Below, one piece after another: positions 25,301 to 33,826 of a stretch of 64,000 nt of DNA (position 1 is its first letter; the number at the start of each line of letters is the position of its first letter). The DNA comes from Paracoccus alkanivorans (GTDB taxonomy: Bacteria > Pseudomonadota > Alphaproteobacteria > Rhodobacterales > Rhodobacteraceae), in NCBI RefSeq assembly GCF_003697785.1, contig NZ_QOKZ01000011.1, positions 1 to 64,000 of the forward strand. Direction: 5' to 3'. The position numbers and the translations under genes are program-made. Below the pieces are notes generated by a model. The model saw only the letters and a list, made by a program, of their open reading frames with translations. It was not told where the DNA came from and searched no databases.

Positions 25301-25676
25301 GAAATGTGCATTGCATTTCTTGGCCTGTTTCCACCGCAAAACATACGACATCTTTTCATCATTGAACAGATGGAGTCGAACATGTTGCCTGTGATCCCGC
25401 CGCGGCCTCCCCGTCAAATGACCGAGGATGAGTTCTATTCTCTTGGAAAACTTTCCTTGTCCCACCGGCCTGTCCCGTTCTGGTGGCGACCATTCAGGTC
25501 AGCCCGGAAATTGCGCAAAGCGAATGCTCTCCGATGCGTGAAAATTCGGCCTGGACGAGAAATGGCGCCGATAAATGATCGATAATGAATCGGACTGATC
25601 ATTGTCGTCGCCACGCAAAGGGCGCGCTGCCTGGACAGTTCCGGTGCGGGCAGGGTGGTGGTCCAGTCCAAGCCAG
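25301..25676. other. Intergenic stretch upstream of the LysR gene
   Basis: A minus-strand frame (25435-25680, 81 codons) begins with an ATGA overlap on the VOC-remnant stop at 25677, but its sequence matches nothing I recognise and looks like frame-shifted remnant DNA. No other gene is supported. Confidence 0.35.
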
Positions 25677-25784
25677 TCATTCTATCAGTTCAAGCAGCTC
25701 GATCCGGTTCCCGAAGGGGTCATCGCAGTCGCCCTCGATATAGTTCGATTGCGTCAGATTTTGGGAGGGCTTCCTGAATGCCGC
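25677..25784 (-). pseudogene. C-terminal remnant of a VOC (glyoxalase/dioxygenase-like) protein
   Basis: Read on the minus strand, the segment encodes SNYIEGDCDDPFGNRIELLE and then LIE-stop, the typical ending of vicinal-oxygen-chelate proteins (DPFGNRIELLE, with the last Glu a metal ligand). No N-terminal part lies upstream, where the DNA becomes AT-rich (about 25795-25850). It is therefore a 3' fragment. Confidence 0.55.
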
Positions 25785-25988
25785 AACCACATTATGTATT
25801 GATATATAATAAAATAATTTGCCGGTCGTTCAACGGCTATTAAACGCGATCAAGAATGGCGGATAATCCTGCGGGATGGCGGTTTCATAGACACGGGATA
25901 TACCGGGTGCCGCCGATCCGGTGATTTCATCAATTCTTCATCTTCCCGTCACCCGGTTGTCGCGCAGCCGGGCGATGCCGCCACTCGT

Positions 25989-26006
25989 GTTGCACAGCTT
26001 TGCAAC
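25989..26006. promoter_or_regulatory. LacI-type operator upstream of the Afu-like importer operon
   Basis: GTTGCACAGCTTTGCAAC is palindromic at 16 of 18 positions around a central AGCT, the form expected of a LacI-family operator. It ends 20 nt before the ATPase start at 26027, so binding would block transcription into the operon, whose last gene encodes a LacI regulator. Confidence 0.6.
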
Positions 26007-26026
26007 GGCATGTCGCGGAGGCCGGG

Positions 26027-27118
26027 ATGGCTGGGATCGAGATCGACGGGCTGGACAAATCCTTCGGGCAGACACGGGTGCTGCGCGAGGTATCGCTGTC
26101 CATCGCGGCGGGAGAGTTCGTCTCCATCCTCGGTCCCTCGGGTTGCGGCAAGACGACACTTCTGCGCTGTCTCGCCGGGTTCGAACGGATCGACGCGGGA
26201 CGGATCGGGGTCGGCGGCCGGATCGTCTCGACCCCTGAAAGCCACCTGCCGCCCGAGCGGCGCGGCATCGGCGTCGTATTCCAGAATTACGCGCTCTGGC
26301 CGCATATGAGTGTCGCGCAGAACGTCGCTTACGGGCTGAAGATCGCGGGCATTCCCCGAAGCGAGCGTGATGCCCGCGTCGCCCGCGTGCTGGAACTGGT
26401 CGAACTCGGCGCGCTTGCGCAGCGCCGTCCCGCCGATCTGTCGGGCGGGCAGCGGCAGCGGGTGGCCCTGGCCCGCTGCCTGGCGATGGAGAGCCGGGTG
26501 GTCCTGCTGGATGAACCCCTTGCCAATCTGGACGTGCATCTGCGCAGCGCCCTGGAAGAGGAATTCGCCGCCTTCCATGCCCGTTCCGGCGCAACCATGT
26601 TCTATATCACCCATGATCAGGCCGAGGCGCTGGCGCTGGCCGATCGCGTCGCCGTCATGGACCGGGGCCGGATCATCCAGTTCGACCGGCCCGAGGCGCT
26701 GTTCCGCCAGCCCGCGACCGAAACCGTCGCGGGGTTCATCGGTGAAGGCCGGGTGATCGAGGCAGAGGATATCCGTCCGCTTGGCGATGGCCATGCCTCG
26801 GCCTTCCTGCTCGGTCAGCCCGTGCGTCTGCGCTGTGCGCCCGGCCAGCGCGGGCAAAGCCGCGGCAAGATCTCGGTTCACCCCGGTGACCTGCAATTGC
26901 TGACCGACGATCACCAGCCCGGAATCGAGGCGCATGTGACCCGCGCTACCTATCGCGGCGCTTATCTGCGCGCCGAACTGGCCGCCGGACCATCGGCCTC
27001 GGTGCCGCTCTCGTTGAATGTCGCTGCGCCCGCCTCGCTGGATCGCGGGCAGCGCGTCCGTATCGCCCTGCGCGATGGCTGGGTCATTCCCGACCCCGCC
27101 ACCCCCTGTTCCCCGTAA
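26027..27118 (+). CDS. ABC importer ATP-binding protein (AfuC/FbpC/PotA type)
   Basis: A 363-residue ATPase: Walker A GPSGCGKTT, signature LSGGQRQRVALARCL, Walker B VVLLDEPLANLD, switch YITHDQAEALALADR, and a C-terminal TOBE-like region. The ATG at 26027 follows GCGGAGG; the 26000 start is rejected. It heads a six-gene operon with a binding protein, a fused permease, an MBL-fold hydrolase, a phosphatase and a LacI regulator. Confidence 0.92.
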   Translation: MAGIEIDGLDKSFGQTRVLREVSLSIAAGEFVSILGPSGCGKTTLLRCLAGFERIDAGRIGVGGRIVSTPESHLPPERRGIGVVFQNYALWPHMSVAQNVAYGLKIAGIPRSERDARVARVLELVELGALAQRRPADLSGGQRQRVALARCLAMESRVVLLDEPLANLDVHLRSALEEEFAAFHARSGATMFYITHDQAEALALADRVAVMDRGRIIQFDRPEALFRQPATETVAGFIGEGRVIEAEDIRPLGDGHASAFLLGQPVRLRCAPGQRGQSRGKISVHPGDLQLLTDDHQPGIEAHVTRATYRGAYLRAELAAGPSASVPLSLNVAAPASLDRGQRVRIALRDGWVIPDPATPCSP

Positions 27119-27143
27119 CCCCGACATGAATGAAGGACCGAAG

Positions 27144-28112
27144 ATGCGCCTGTTTTCCCTGACCCTTGCCGCCGCGCTGACGACCGGTGCGGCCCATGCC
27201 GAAACAACGCTGACCCTTTATACCAGCCAGCCGCCCGAGCAGGCGCAAAGCACCGTGGACGCCTTCGAGGCGGCCCATCCCGATATCAAGGTCGAGTGGA
27301 CACGCAACGGCACCTCGGCACTGATGAACGTGATCCGCGCCGAGATCGAGGCCGGGCAGGTCCAGCCGGATCTGCTGCTGGTCGCCGACAATATCAACCT
27401 GGGCGAATTGAAGGCGGGCGGCCATCTGATGGCCTATCCCGAGGCCCCGGTCGAAGGCTACGACGCGGCGACCTATGACCCGGACATGACCTATTTCGGG
27501 ACCAAGGCCATCACCACCGGCATCGCCTACAACCCCGATATCGCCGAGCCGGTCGAAAGCTGGGCGGAACTGCTGACCGAGGAAAACCGGGGCCAGATCG
27601 CGGTGCCCAGCCCGCTTTATTCCGGCGCGGCGCTGAACCACCTGCATGCGCTGATCAATGCCGAGGGGATCGGTTGGGAGTTCTACGAGGGTCTGAACGA
27701 ACTGGATATCGTGCCCGAGGGCGGCAATGGTCCGGCCACCAAGGCGGTCGCCTCCGGCATGGCGAAATACGCCATCCTCGTCGATGCCAACGCCCTGCGC
27801 GCCAAGGCCGACGGCTCGCCGATCGACTTCATCGTGCCGAAGGACGGCGTCTCCTTCATCACCGAACCGGTGGCGATCATGTCCACGACCGAGCATCCGG
27901 ACGCGGCCAGGCTGTTCGTCGATTTCCTGCTGAGCGAAGAGGGCCAGAAACTGGTGGCCGAACAGGGCAACCTGCCGCTCAGGCCGGGTGTCGCCGGGCC
28001 CGAAGGCTTCCCGGAACTCGCCGGAATGAAGCTGCTTGGTTACGACGTCGAAGAAGCCCTCGGGAAAGACGGCGAGATCCGCGCGAAATTCTCGGATATC
28101 TTCGGGCTGTGA
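27144..28112 (+). CDS. Periplasmic binding protein, AfuA/iron(III)-type fold
   Basis: A 322-residue binding protein with signal peptide MRLFSLTLAAALTTGAAHA cleaved before ETT. The mature start TLTLYTSQPPEQAQSTVDAF and the later IAVPSPLYSGAALNHL are typical of the family that includes iron(III), hexose-phosphate (AfuA) and 2-aminoethylphosphonate binders. The usual iron-binding tyrosine pair near the C-terminus is not obvious. With a phosphatase and an MBL hydrolase in the operon, an organophosphate ligand is attractive; that is inference. AAGGA lies 7 nt before the ATG. Confidence 0.88.
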   Translation: MRLFSLTLAAALTTGAAHAETTLTLYTSQPPEQAQSTVDAFEAAHPDIKVEWTRNGTSALMNVIRAEIEAGQVQPDLLLVADNINLGELKAGGHLMAYPEAPVEGYDAATYDPDMTYFGTKAITTGIAYNPDIAEPVESWAELLTEENRGQIAVPSPLYSGAALNHLHALINAEGIGWEFYEGLNELDIVPEGGNGPATKAVASGMAKYAILVDANALRAKADGSPIDFIVPKDGVSFITEPVAIMSTTEHPDAARLFVDFLLSEEGQKLVAEQGNLPLRPGVAGPEGFPELAGMKLLGYDVEEALGKDGEIRAKFSDIFGL

Positions 28113-28128
28113 ACCGGTGGAGCTGGTG

Positions 28129-29853
28129 ATGAACGGATCGGGGCGCCCCTCGCGGGCGCTTCGGCTTCTGCGGCGGGCGGGGGACGAGCAGGCGGTGATG
28201 GCACTGCTGGTCCTGTTCGTGGGGCTGCTTTCGATCGCACCGCTGGCGCGATTGGGATATGCCGCGCTGCTGCCGGATGGTGTCCTTGATCCGGCACGGA
28301 TTACCGGTCTGCTTGGCGGACGCCGGGTCATCGAGGCCACGATCAACACGATCTGGATCTCGGTCTCGGCCACGATGCTGGCGACATTGGCCGGCACGGC
28401 GGCGGCGCTGCTTGCCGGGCTGTCCGACATGCGCAGCCGCACGGCATGGGTATTCGGCTTCGTCCTGCCGCTGATGATCCCGCCGCAAGTAACGGCGCTG
28501 GCCTGGGTGCAGGCGTTCTCGCCCGCCAGCCCGCTTCTGGGCGCCTTCGGCCTTTCCCTGCCGCCCGGCACACGTCACCCGCTCTACTCCGCGGGCGGCA
28601 TCGTCTTTCTGCTGGGGCTTTACAATGCGCCGCTGGTCTTCCTGTCGGTGCGCGCCAGCCTGCACCGCCTGCCCGCCCCGCTGATCGAGGCCGCCCGCTC
28701 GGCCGGGGCCGGGGGCCTGCCGGTGACGCGGGACATCGTCCTGCCCCTGATCCGCGGCGGCATCTTCGCGGGGGCGGCACTGGCCTTCGTGTCCTCGATC
28801 GGCAATTTCGGCATCCAGGCGATGCTGGGCATTCCGGCGCGCGTGCCTACCCTGATCACGCTGATCTATCAGCAACTGAATTCCTACGGCCCGTCGGCGC
28901 TGAACGATATGGCGTTGCTGGCGCTGCTGCTGGCAGGGCTGACTCTTCTGGGCATGGGGCTGACCGCATGGCTGGGCAGGCGCGGAGACCAGCGCGTGGA
29001 CAGCGCCGCCCGCCCGCCGCGCCTGTCCCTTGGCCGCTGGCGCATGCCGGTGACGCTGCTGGCATGGGGTTACCTGGCGCTGTGCCTCGCCCTGCCGCTG
29101 ACCGCGCTTCTGGGCACGGCACTGGTGCGTGGCTATGGCCAGCCGCTGAGCGCCGAGACCCTCACATTCGGGAATTTCGTCAATGCGCTGTTCCACCATC
29201 CCGGCATCCGCGACGCCTTCCTGACCAGCCTGTGGCTGACGCTGGCGGCGGTGGCGGTGCTGGTGCCGGTCTCGGTCGCGCTCGGCTATGTGCTCAGTTG
29301 GCGGCGCGGAAGGATCGCGCGCGGGCTGATGATCGCCTCGGAACTGGCCTATGCGCTGCCCGGCATCATCATCGGCGTGGCGATGATCCTGTTCTTCCTG
29401 CGGCCCCTGCCGATCATCGGCACCGGGCTTTACGGCACTGCCTGGGTGATCCTTGCCGCCTATCTGTCGAATTTCCTCGCCCTCGCGCTGCGCCCGATCC
29501 TTGGCGGCTATGCCCAGATGGACCGGGCGCTGGACGAGGCCGCGCAGTTGACCGGCGCGGGCCTGCTGACACGGCTGCGCGATATCGTGCTGCCCAGCCT
29601 CGCCCCGGCGGCGATGGCCTCCGGCGTGCTGGTCTTCATGACCGCGATCAACGAGATACAGGTCTCGGTCCTGCTGGTCTCGTCGCGGGCGCAGACCATC
29701 GGGCCGATGATCATCTTCCTCGAAGAGGCGGGTTCCTCGACCCTCGCGGCGGCGGTGGGTTGCCTGATGGTGGCGCTGGTCCTGGTGCTGATGCTTGCCA
29801 GCCTGCCATTCCGCCGCCACCTGCCGCCCGGAGTGCTGCCATGGCAAGACTGA
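28129..29853 (+). CDS. Fused double-domain ABC permease (AfuB/FbpB type)
   Basis: A 574-residue membrane protein made of two homologous permease halves. The first EAA loop is PLIEAARSAGAGGLPVTRDI at about residue 185 and the second ALDEAAQLTGAGLLTRLRDI at about 470, with around twelve membrane segments in total. GGTGGAG precedes the ATG. One fused permease pairs with the ATPase dimer and the binding protein at 27144. It overlaps the next gene by 13 nt. Confidence 0.92.
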   Translation: MNGSGRPSRALRLLRRAGDEQAVMALLVLFVGLLSIAPLARLGYAALLPDGVLDPARITGLLGGRRVIEATINTIWISVSATMLATLAGTAAALLAGLSDMRSRTAWVFGFVLPLMIPPQVTALAWVQAFSPASPLLGAFGLSLPPGTRHPLYSAGGIVFLLGLYNAPLVFLSVRASLHRLPAPLIEAARSAGAGGLPVTRDIVLPLIRGGIFAGAALAFVSSIGNFGIQAMLGIPARVPTLITLIYQQLNSYGPSALNDMALLALLLAGLTLLGMGLTAWLGRRGDQRVDSAARPPRLSLGRWRMPVTLLAWGYLALCLALPLTALLGTALVRGYGQPLSAETLTFGNFVNALFHHPGIRDAFLTSLWLTLAAVAVLVPVSVALGYVLSWRRGRIARGLMIASELAYALPGIIIGVAMILFFLRPLPIIGTGLYGTAWVILAAYLSNFLALALRPILGGYAQMDRALDEAAQLTGAGLLTRLRDIVLPSLAPAAMASGVLVFMTAINEIQVSVLLVSSRAQTIGPMIIFLEEAGSSTLAAAVGCLMVALVLVLMLASLPFRRHLPPGVLPWQD

Positions 29854-30866
29854 CCGCTATCAGTGGCTTGGGACGCAAGAGCGCCGCCATCTTCCTGCTG
29901 GAACATTCGGGACGGCGCCTGCTCCTTGATCTCGGTGCGGCGCTGGAGGCGGGCGAACGCCCCGACCTGTCATCGGCGGGCCGGGTCGATGCGGTGCTGC
30001 TGAGCCATGCCCATATCGACCACCATGGCGGCCTGGACCGGCTGGACGAACTGGGCAACCCGCCGGTTTTCGCCACCGCCGAAACGCTGCGCCATCTGCC
30101 GCCCGATCTGTGCCCTGCTGCCCCCCATCCGTTGCCCCTGCACGGCGTGACGCAGGTTCTGGGCCTGCCGTTGCAGACCGGACAGGCGGGCCATGCGCCG
30201 GGTGGTATATGGCTGCATATGCCGACAGAAGGGGGTGGTTTCCTCTATACCGGAGATTTCAGCACCGAGGCGCAAGCCCTGCCCTTCGATCCCTTCCCCA
30301 AGGCCGCGACCGTGCTGGCCGATGCGTCCTATGGCGACCGCGACGACGCGCTGACGGATCAGGTCGGGCATATCGCCGAGGCGGCACGGGCCGGTGCGGT
30401 CCTGCCCGCCCCCTCCGCCGGGCGCGGGCCGGACATGATCGAGGCGCTTGAGGCGCGGGGGCTGAAAATCCATGCCTGCGCCGCTATCGCCGCCGAGATG
30501 CGCGCGCTTCGCGGCAGGTCCGTTCCGGTCGTGGGCGCGCATGACGCCCGCCCCGATCAGGTCATCGTCGCGGCGGGCTCGATCGCCGAAAGCGGGCTGC
30601 CCGCTGCCCTGCTGGCGCGAACGGAGTTCCGGCTGATCTTTTCCAGCCATGTGCCGCGCAGCAGTCCCGCCCATGCGGCGGTATCGGCGGGCCGGGCGCG
30701 CTGGATGCCGTGGAATGTCCATCCGCGCCGCCGCGACCTGCTGGCCATGGCCGAGCACTGCGAGGCCCGGCAGGTCATTCCCGCCTTCACCGATCTGGCC
30801 AAGGCACCTCTTTTGTGCCGCGCCCTCGGCGCGCGCCTGATCCGCGAAACGCCTGTCGAGGTCTGA
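29841..30866 (+). CDS. Metallo-beta-lactamase-fold hydrolase, RNase J/CPSF-like
   Basis: A 341-residue cytoplasmic hydrolase. The metal motif LSHAHIDHHGG (His56, His58, Asp60, His61) is intact, and FLYTGDFS near residue 135 is the form seen in CPSF/RNase J-type enzymes. A C-terminal MPWNVHPRRRDLLAMAEHCE resembles a diverged RMMBL motif. The reaction could be phosphodiester hydrolysis or nucleic-acid cleavage. The operon of importer, phosphatase and LacI regulator argues for a small imported substrate, which is inference. The start overlaps the permease end by 13 nt. Confidence 0.85.
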   Translation: MARLTAISGLGRKSAAIFLLEHSGRRLLLDLGAALEAGERPDLSSAGRVDAVLLSHAHIDHHGGLDRLDELGNPPVFATAETLRHLPPDLCPAAPHPLPLHGVTQVLGLPLQTGQAGHAPGGIWLHMPTEGGGFLYTGDFSTEAQALPFDPFPKAATVLADASYGDRDDALTDQVGHIAEAARAGAVLPAPSAGRGPDMIEALEARGLKIHACAAIAAEMRALRGRSVPVVGAHDARPDQVIVAAGSIAESGLPAALLARTEFRLIFSSHVPRSSPAHAAVSAGRARWMPWNVHPRRRDLLAMAEHCEARQVIPAFTDLAKAPLLCRALGARLIRETPVEV

Positions 30867-30869
30867 GCC

Positions 30870-31463
30870 ATGCCCGCGCGCCGTCATTTCCTGCCCGACA
30901 ACGCGCCGTCATCCGAAACGCGGGAGGATGCGGCCCCCTTGCTGGTCCCGGTCACTGACGCGCCGGGACCGGGACTGAGCCGGATCTACCTCGGCAACCT
31001 AGCCGCTGCCGAGGATGCCGGGGCGCTGGCCGGGGCGGGTATCACCGCCTCGCTGAACCTGGCGATGAATATCTTTCCCGGTCCGCTGGCGTTGCCGGAT
31101 GGCACATTGCTGCGCCGCTACCAGATCGGATTGCTGGATGGCCCCGGAAACGCACTGCAGCTGTTCGAAGCCGCCATCCGGCTGATCGACGGGCTGGCAG
31201 CGACCTATACCGAGGGCAAACCGCATTACCCGCCGCACCGGCCCGGCGGGTTGCTGGTGCATTGCCGGGGTGGGCGTTCACGCTCGGTCGCGGTTCTGGC
31301 GCTGTGGCTGCATCTGCGGCGGTGCCGCGATTTTCCCGATCTCGACGCGGCACTGGCGTATCTGCGGGATCTGCGAGGGCTGAAGGACGGCTATCCCCTG
31401 CCCCCGATGGTCGCATTGGCCCGGGACGTGCAGGCCCGGCTTTCCGCGAGACCCGGCGGATGA
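30870..31463 (+). CDS. Dual-specificity / tyrosine-type phosphatase
   Basis: A 197-residue phosphatase with the P-loop LLVHCRGGRSRSVAVLALWL: Cys132 is the nucleophile and Arg138 completes CX5R. LLDGPGNALQLF supplies the likely general acid Asp90, as in dual-specificity phosphatases. The N-terminal SRIYLGNLAAAEDAGALAGA is also typical of the class. It follows the MBL gene by 3 nt and overlaps the LacI gene by 4 nt. In a transport operon it may dephosphorylate an imported phospho-compound rather than a protein. Confidence 0.87.
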   Translation: MPARRHFLPDNAPSSETREDAAPLLVPVTDAPGPGLSRIYLGNLAAAEDAGALAGAGITASLNLAMNIFPGPLALPDGTLLRRYQIGLLDGPGNALQLFEAAIRLIDGLAATYTEGKPHYPPHRPGGLLVHCRGGRSRSVAVLALWLHLRRCRDFPDLDAALAYLRDLRGLKDGYPLPPMVALARDVQARLSARPGG

Positions 31464-32497
31464 CCGCCCCGGAGAAAGGCGCACGCTTCGTGTCCTCGGC
31501 CGATGTGGCCCGGCTGGCGGGTGTCTCTCGCTCGGCCGTGTCGCGCGCCTTCACGCCCGGAGGCTGTGTTTCCCCGCCGACCCGCGCCCGCATACTCGCC
31601 GCCGCGGAAAAGCTGGGCTACCGCGTCAACCGCCTTGCCCGGATATTGCATCAGGACCGCTCGGATCTCGTCGGCGTGGTCGGCGCGAATTTCGCCAATC
31701 CCTATATCTCGGCCCAGTTCGACGCGCTCAGCGCCGAACTGCACCGGCGTAACCTGCAATGCCTGCTGCTCAATACCGCTGGCATGGCGGAAAGTTCCGA
31801 GCTGGTGCGATTGCTGGATTACAGGGTCCGGACGGTGGTGCTGCTGTCGGGCGCGGCCCCGGACCGGCTGATGCGGCTTTGCGCGGCCAACGGGGCGCGG
31901 ATGGTGCTGATCAACCGCCCCGCCCCGCCGAAGGGCGCGCTGGCAGACCTGATCCTCGCCGATTCCGCCGCCGGGGGGCGATTGGCGGCAGGGCGGCTGG
32001 CGGCGGCAGGTTGCCGGCATGTGGCGGTCGTGGTCTCGGGATCGCGCACCTCGGCCAAGCGGGTCCGGGCGCGAGCATTCTGCGACGAGATGACGGCGCG
32101 CGGCATCCCGGTGACGCGGTGGGAGAAAGGGCCGAACAGCTACCAGACCGGCATCGATGCCGCCCGCGCCCTGTTGGCCGGGCCGGGCATCGACGGCATT
32201 TTCGGCGTCACCGACGAAATCGCGCTCGGCGTGCTGAACACGGCGCGGTTCGAACTGGGCCTTGCGGTTCCCGGCGAATTGTCGGTGATCGGCTTCGACG
32301 ACGCGCCGATCTCGGATTGGTCCTCGCATCGGCTCACGACGATCCGGCAGTCGCTGCCCGCGCTGACCCGCGCCACGATGGAGGCGATCGAGCGTCCCGC
32401 CGATGCCCCGCCGAACCGCAGCGATATCCCGGTCGAACTGGTCGAACGCAGCAGCGTCGCGCCGGCGAGGTATAAGCGCCGCACCGACAGGACTTGA
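31460..32497 (+). CDS. LacI-family regulator (Afu-like importer operon)
   Basis: A 345-residue LacI repressor. The HTH is SADVARLAGVSRSAVSRAFT with hinge-helix EKLGYRVNRLARIL, followed by a sugar-binding core (LVGVVGANFANPYIS, GFDDAPISDWSSHRLTTIRQ). The ATG overlaps the phosphatase stop; the longer frame from 31262 lies within that gene. Being last in the operon, it probably autoregulates through the palindrome at 25989-26006. Confidence 0.9.
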   Translation: MTAPEKGARFVSSADVARLAGVSRSAVSRAFTPGGCVSPPTRARILAAAEKLGYRVNRLARILHQDRSDLVGVVGANFANPYISAQFDALSAELHRRNLQCLLLNTAGMAESSELVRLLDYRVRTVVLLSGAAPDRLMRLCAANGARMVLINRPAPPKGALADLILADSAAGGRLAAGRLAAAGCRHVAVVVSGSRTSAKRVRARAFCDEMTARGIPVTRWEKGPNSYQTGIDAARALLAGPGIDGIFGVTDEIALGVLNTARFELGLAVPGELSVIGFDDAPISDWSSHRLTTIRQSLPALTRATMEAIERPADAPPNRSDIPVELVERSSVAPARYKRRTDRT

Positions 32498-32670
32498 GAA
32501 GCCACTCGCCGAAAACTGCAGCCCTTGCGCCTGAAAATCGCAGATCGGCGGATCGGTTTCGCGATTCCAAACGGCTTGCGGAAATCGGAACCCTGCCCTC
32601 GTATCCGTCGTCATCGCGTGGGCGAAAACGAGATCCCGACCTGGCCATACCGCTATCCCACGGCATTTTT

Positions 32671-33699
32671 TCAATCAGATAGCGTTCCCGGAACATCTGC
32701 GAGGCTATCCGTGGGAACGAAATGCGACGGCCACAGAAGCGCCGCGAGCGGCGTTTCGCCACGCAATGCCCGTAAAGCCTGCTTGGCCAGTTCGCGCCCC
32801 AGAGCCTCCAGGTCGATATCGAACGCGGTCACCGGAGGATTGAGAAACCGAAGCTGCTTGCTGCGCCTCAGCGTCGCCACCGACATATCCCGCCCGGGCG
32901 TCAGCCCCGCTTCGAAAAGCGCCGCGTAAACGCCGAAAGCCATCTGTTCGTTATTCAGCAGGATCGCGGTTGCGGGCCTTTCCATCGCCAGTATCTGCCG
33001 GGTTGCCTGATTGCCCCCGAACTCGCTCGCGTCGCTGGTAACGATCAGAGCCGGATCGTGTTTCAACCCCAACCGTTCATGCGCGGCGGCATATGCATCG
33101 CGAAGAACATGCGAGATGTTGGAATCGTTCGGCAAGATAGTCATCGCGATACGCTCATGCCCGCGCCGGACGAGTTCATCCATCGTCACATCCACGAATC
33201 TCTCGAAATCGAGGTCGATCCAGGGATGCCGGTCCTGAAAGCGGGATCGGCCCAATGCGACAAAGGGGATCCGGGATTTCAGCAAAAGCTCGATACGGGG
33301 ATCGTTGCATTGCGTCGCGGTGACGATGATCGCATCGGCCATCCCCCGGGCAATGGTTCTTCTGAGGAAACTTGTCGGGTCGGTCGTGGGATGGCAGGGC
33401 AGGATGACGAGATCGAAGCCCTCCCGATGCAGTTCGGGCTGCATCGCACCAATCACACGCATGAAGAAATTATGTCCGGTCGAAAGCTCCGGATGGCCGG
33501 TTTCCAGCATGAAGGCAATGGTTTGGGTCGAGCCACGGCGAAGCGACCTGCCGGAGGCGTTGGCACTGTAACCAAGCTCGATCGCGGCATTCAGCACACG
33601 CTCGCGCGTTTGAGGGTTCACATCCGGCTTGTCGTTCAGCGCACGCGAGACCGTTCCTATCGACAGATCAAGATGCCTGGCCAGTTCCTTGATGTTCAA
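32671..33699 (-). CDS. LacI-family regulator (Gfo/Idh sugar operon)
   Basis: A 342-residue LacI repressor with HTH LNIKELARHLDLSIGTVSRA, LNDKPDVNPQTRERVLNAAI and a normal ligand core. The start is a TTG at 33699, preceded by GGAGAAG; no ATG or GTG lies near the family N-terminus, and the ORF start at 33933 would add an unrelated leader. It is divergent from the oxidoreductase/isomerase/importer operon, with two CG(T/A)AAACGTTTACG operators between the genes. Confidence 0.88.
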   Translation of the reverse strand: MNIKELARHLDLSIGTVSRALNDKPDVNPQTRERVLNAAIELGYSANASGRSLRRGSTQTIAFMLETGHPELSTGHNFFMRVIGAMQPELHREGFDLVILPCHPTTDPTSFLRRTIARGMADAIIVTATQCNDPRIELLLKSRIPFVALGRSRFQDRHPWIDLDFERFVDVTMDELVRRGHERIAMTILPNDSNISHVLRDAYAAAHERLGLKHDPALIVTSDASEFGGNQATRQILAMERPATAILLNNEQMAFGVYAALFEAGLTPGRDMSVATLRRSKQLRFLNPPVTAFDIDLEALGRELAKQALRALRGETPLAALLWPSHFVPTDSLADVPGTLSD

Positions 33700-33721
33700 A
33701 ACTGCTTCTCCGGCCCGTTCC

Positions 33722-33735
33722 CGAAAACGTTTACG
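33722..33735. promoter_or_regulatory. LacI operator upstream of the LacI gene
   Basis: CGAAAACGTTTACG differs at one position from the perfect palindrome at 33774-33787. It lies 23 nt before the TTG start of the LacI gene, a position suited to autorepression, and 39 bp from the second site's start-matched position (52 bp start to start), so looping is possible. Confidence 0.6.
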
Positions 33736-33743
33736 AAAAATCC

Positions 33744-33787
33744 TTGACACATTATTCGCACTCAATCTAGCATCGTAAACGTTTACG
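33744..33787 (+). promoter_or_regulatory. Promoter and LacI operator of the Gfo/Idh sugar operon
   Basis: TTGACA (33744-33749) and TAGCAT (33768-33773) form a sigma70-type promoter with an 18-bp spacer. The perfect 14-bp palindrome CGTAAACGTTTACG (33774-33787) follows directly and would cover the transcription start. This is the standard form of a LacI-family operator. Confidence 0.72.
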
Positions 33788-33826
33788 GAATCGTGCAGGC
33801 CAAAGCGGCATGCCGGCGGGGAGGAT

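Noticed and set aside
28446..30866. Single 806-codon frame that could suggest a permease/MBL fusion
   Set aside because: Its first part is out of frame with the permease and reads as Arg/Gly-rich nonsense; the MBL protein begins at the ATG at 29841.
31262..31463. Extended N-terminus of the LacI regulator
   Set aside because: The upstream 66 codons lie inside the phosphatase gene in another frame; the ATG overlap at 31460 fits operon structure and the family N-terminus.
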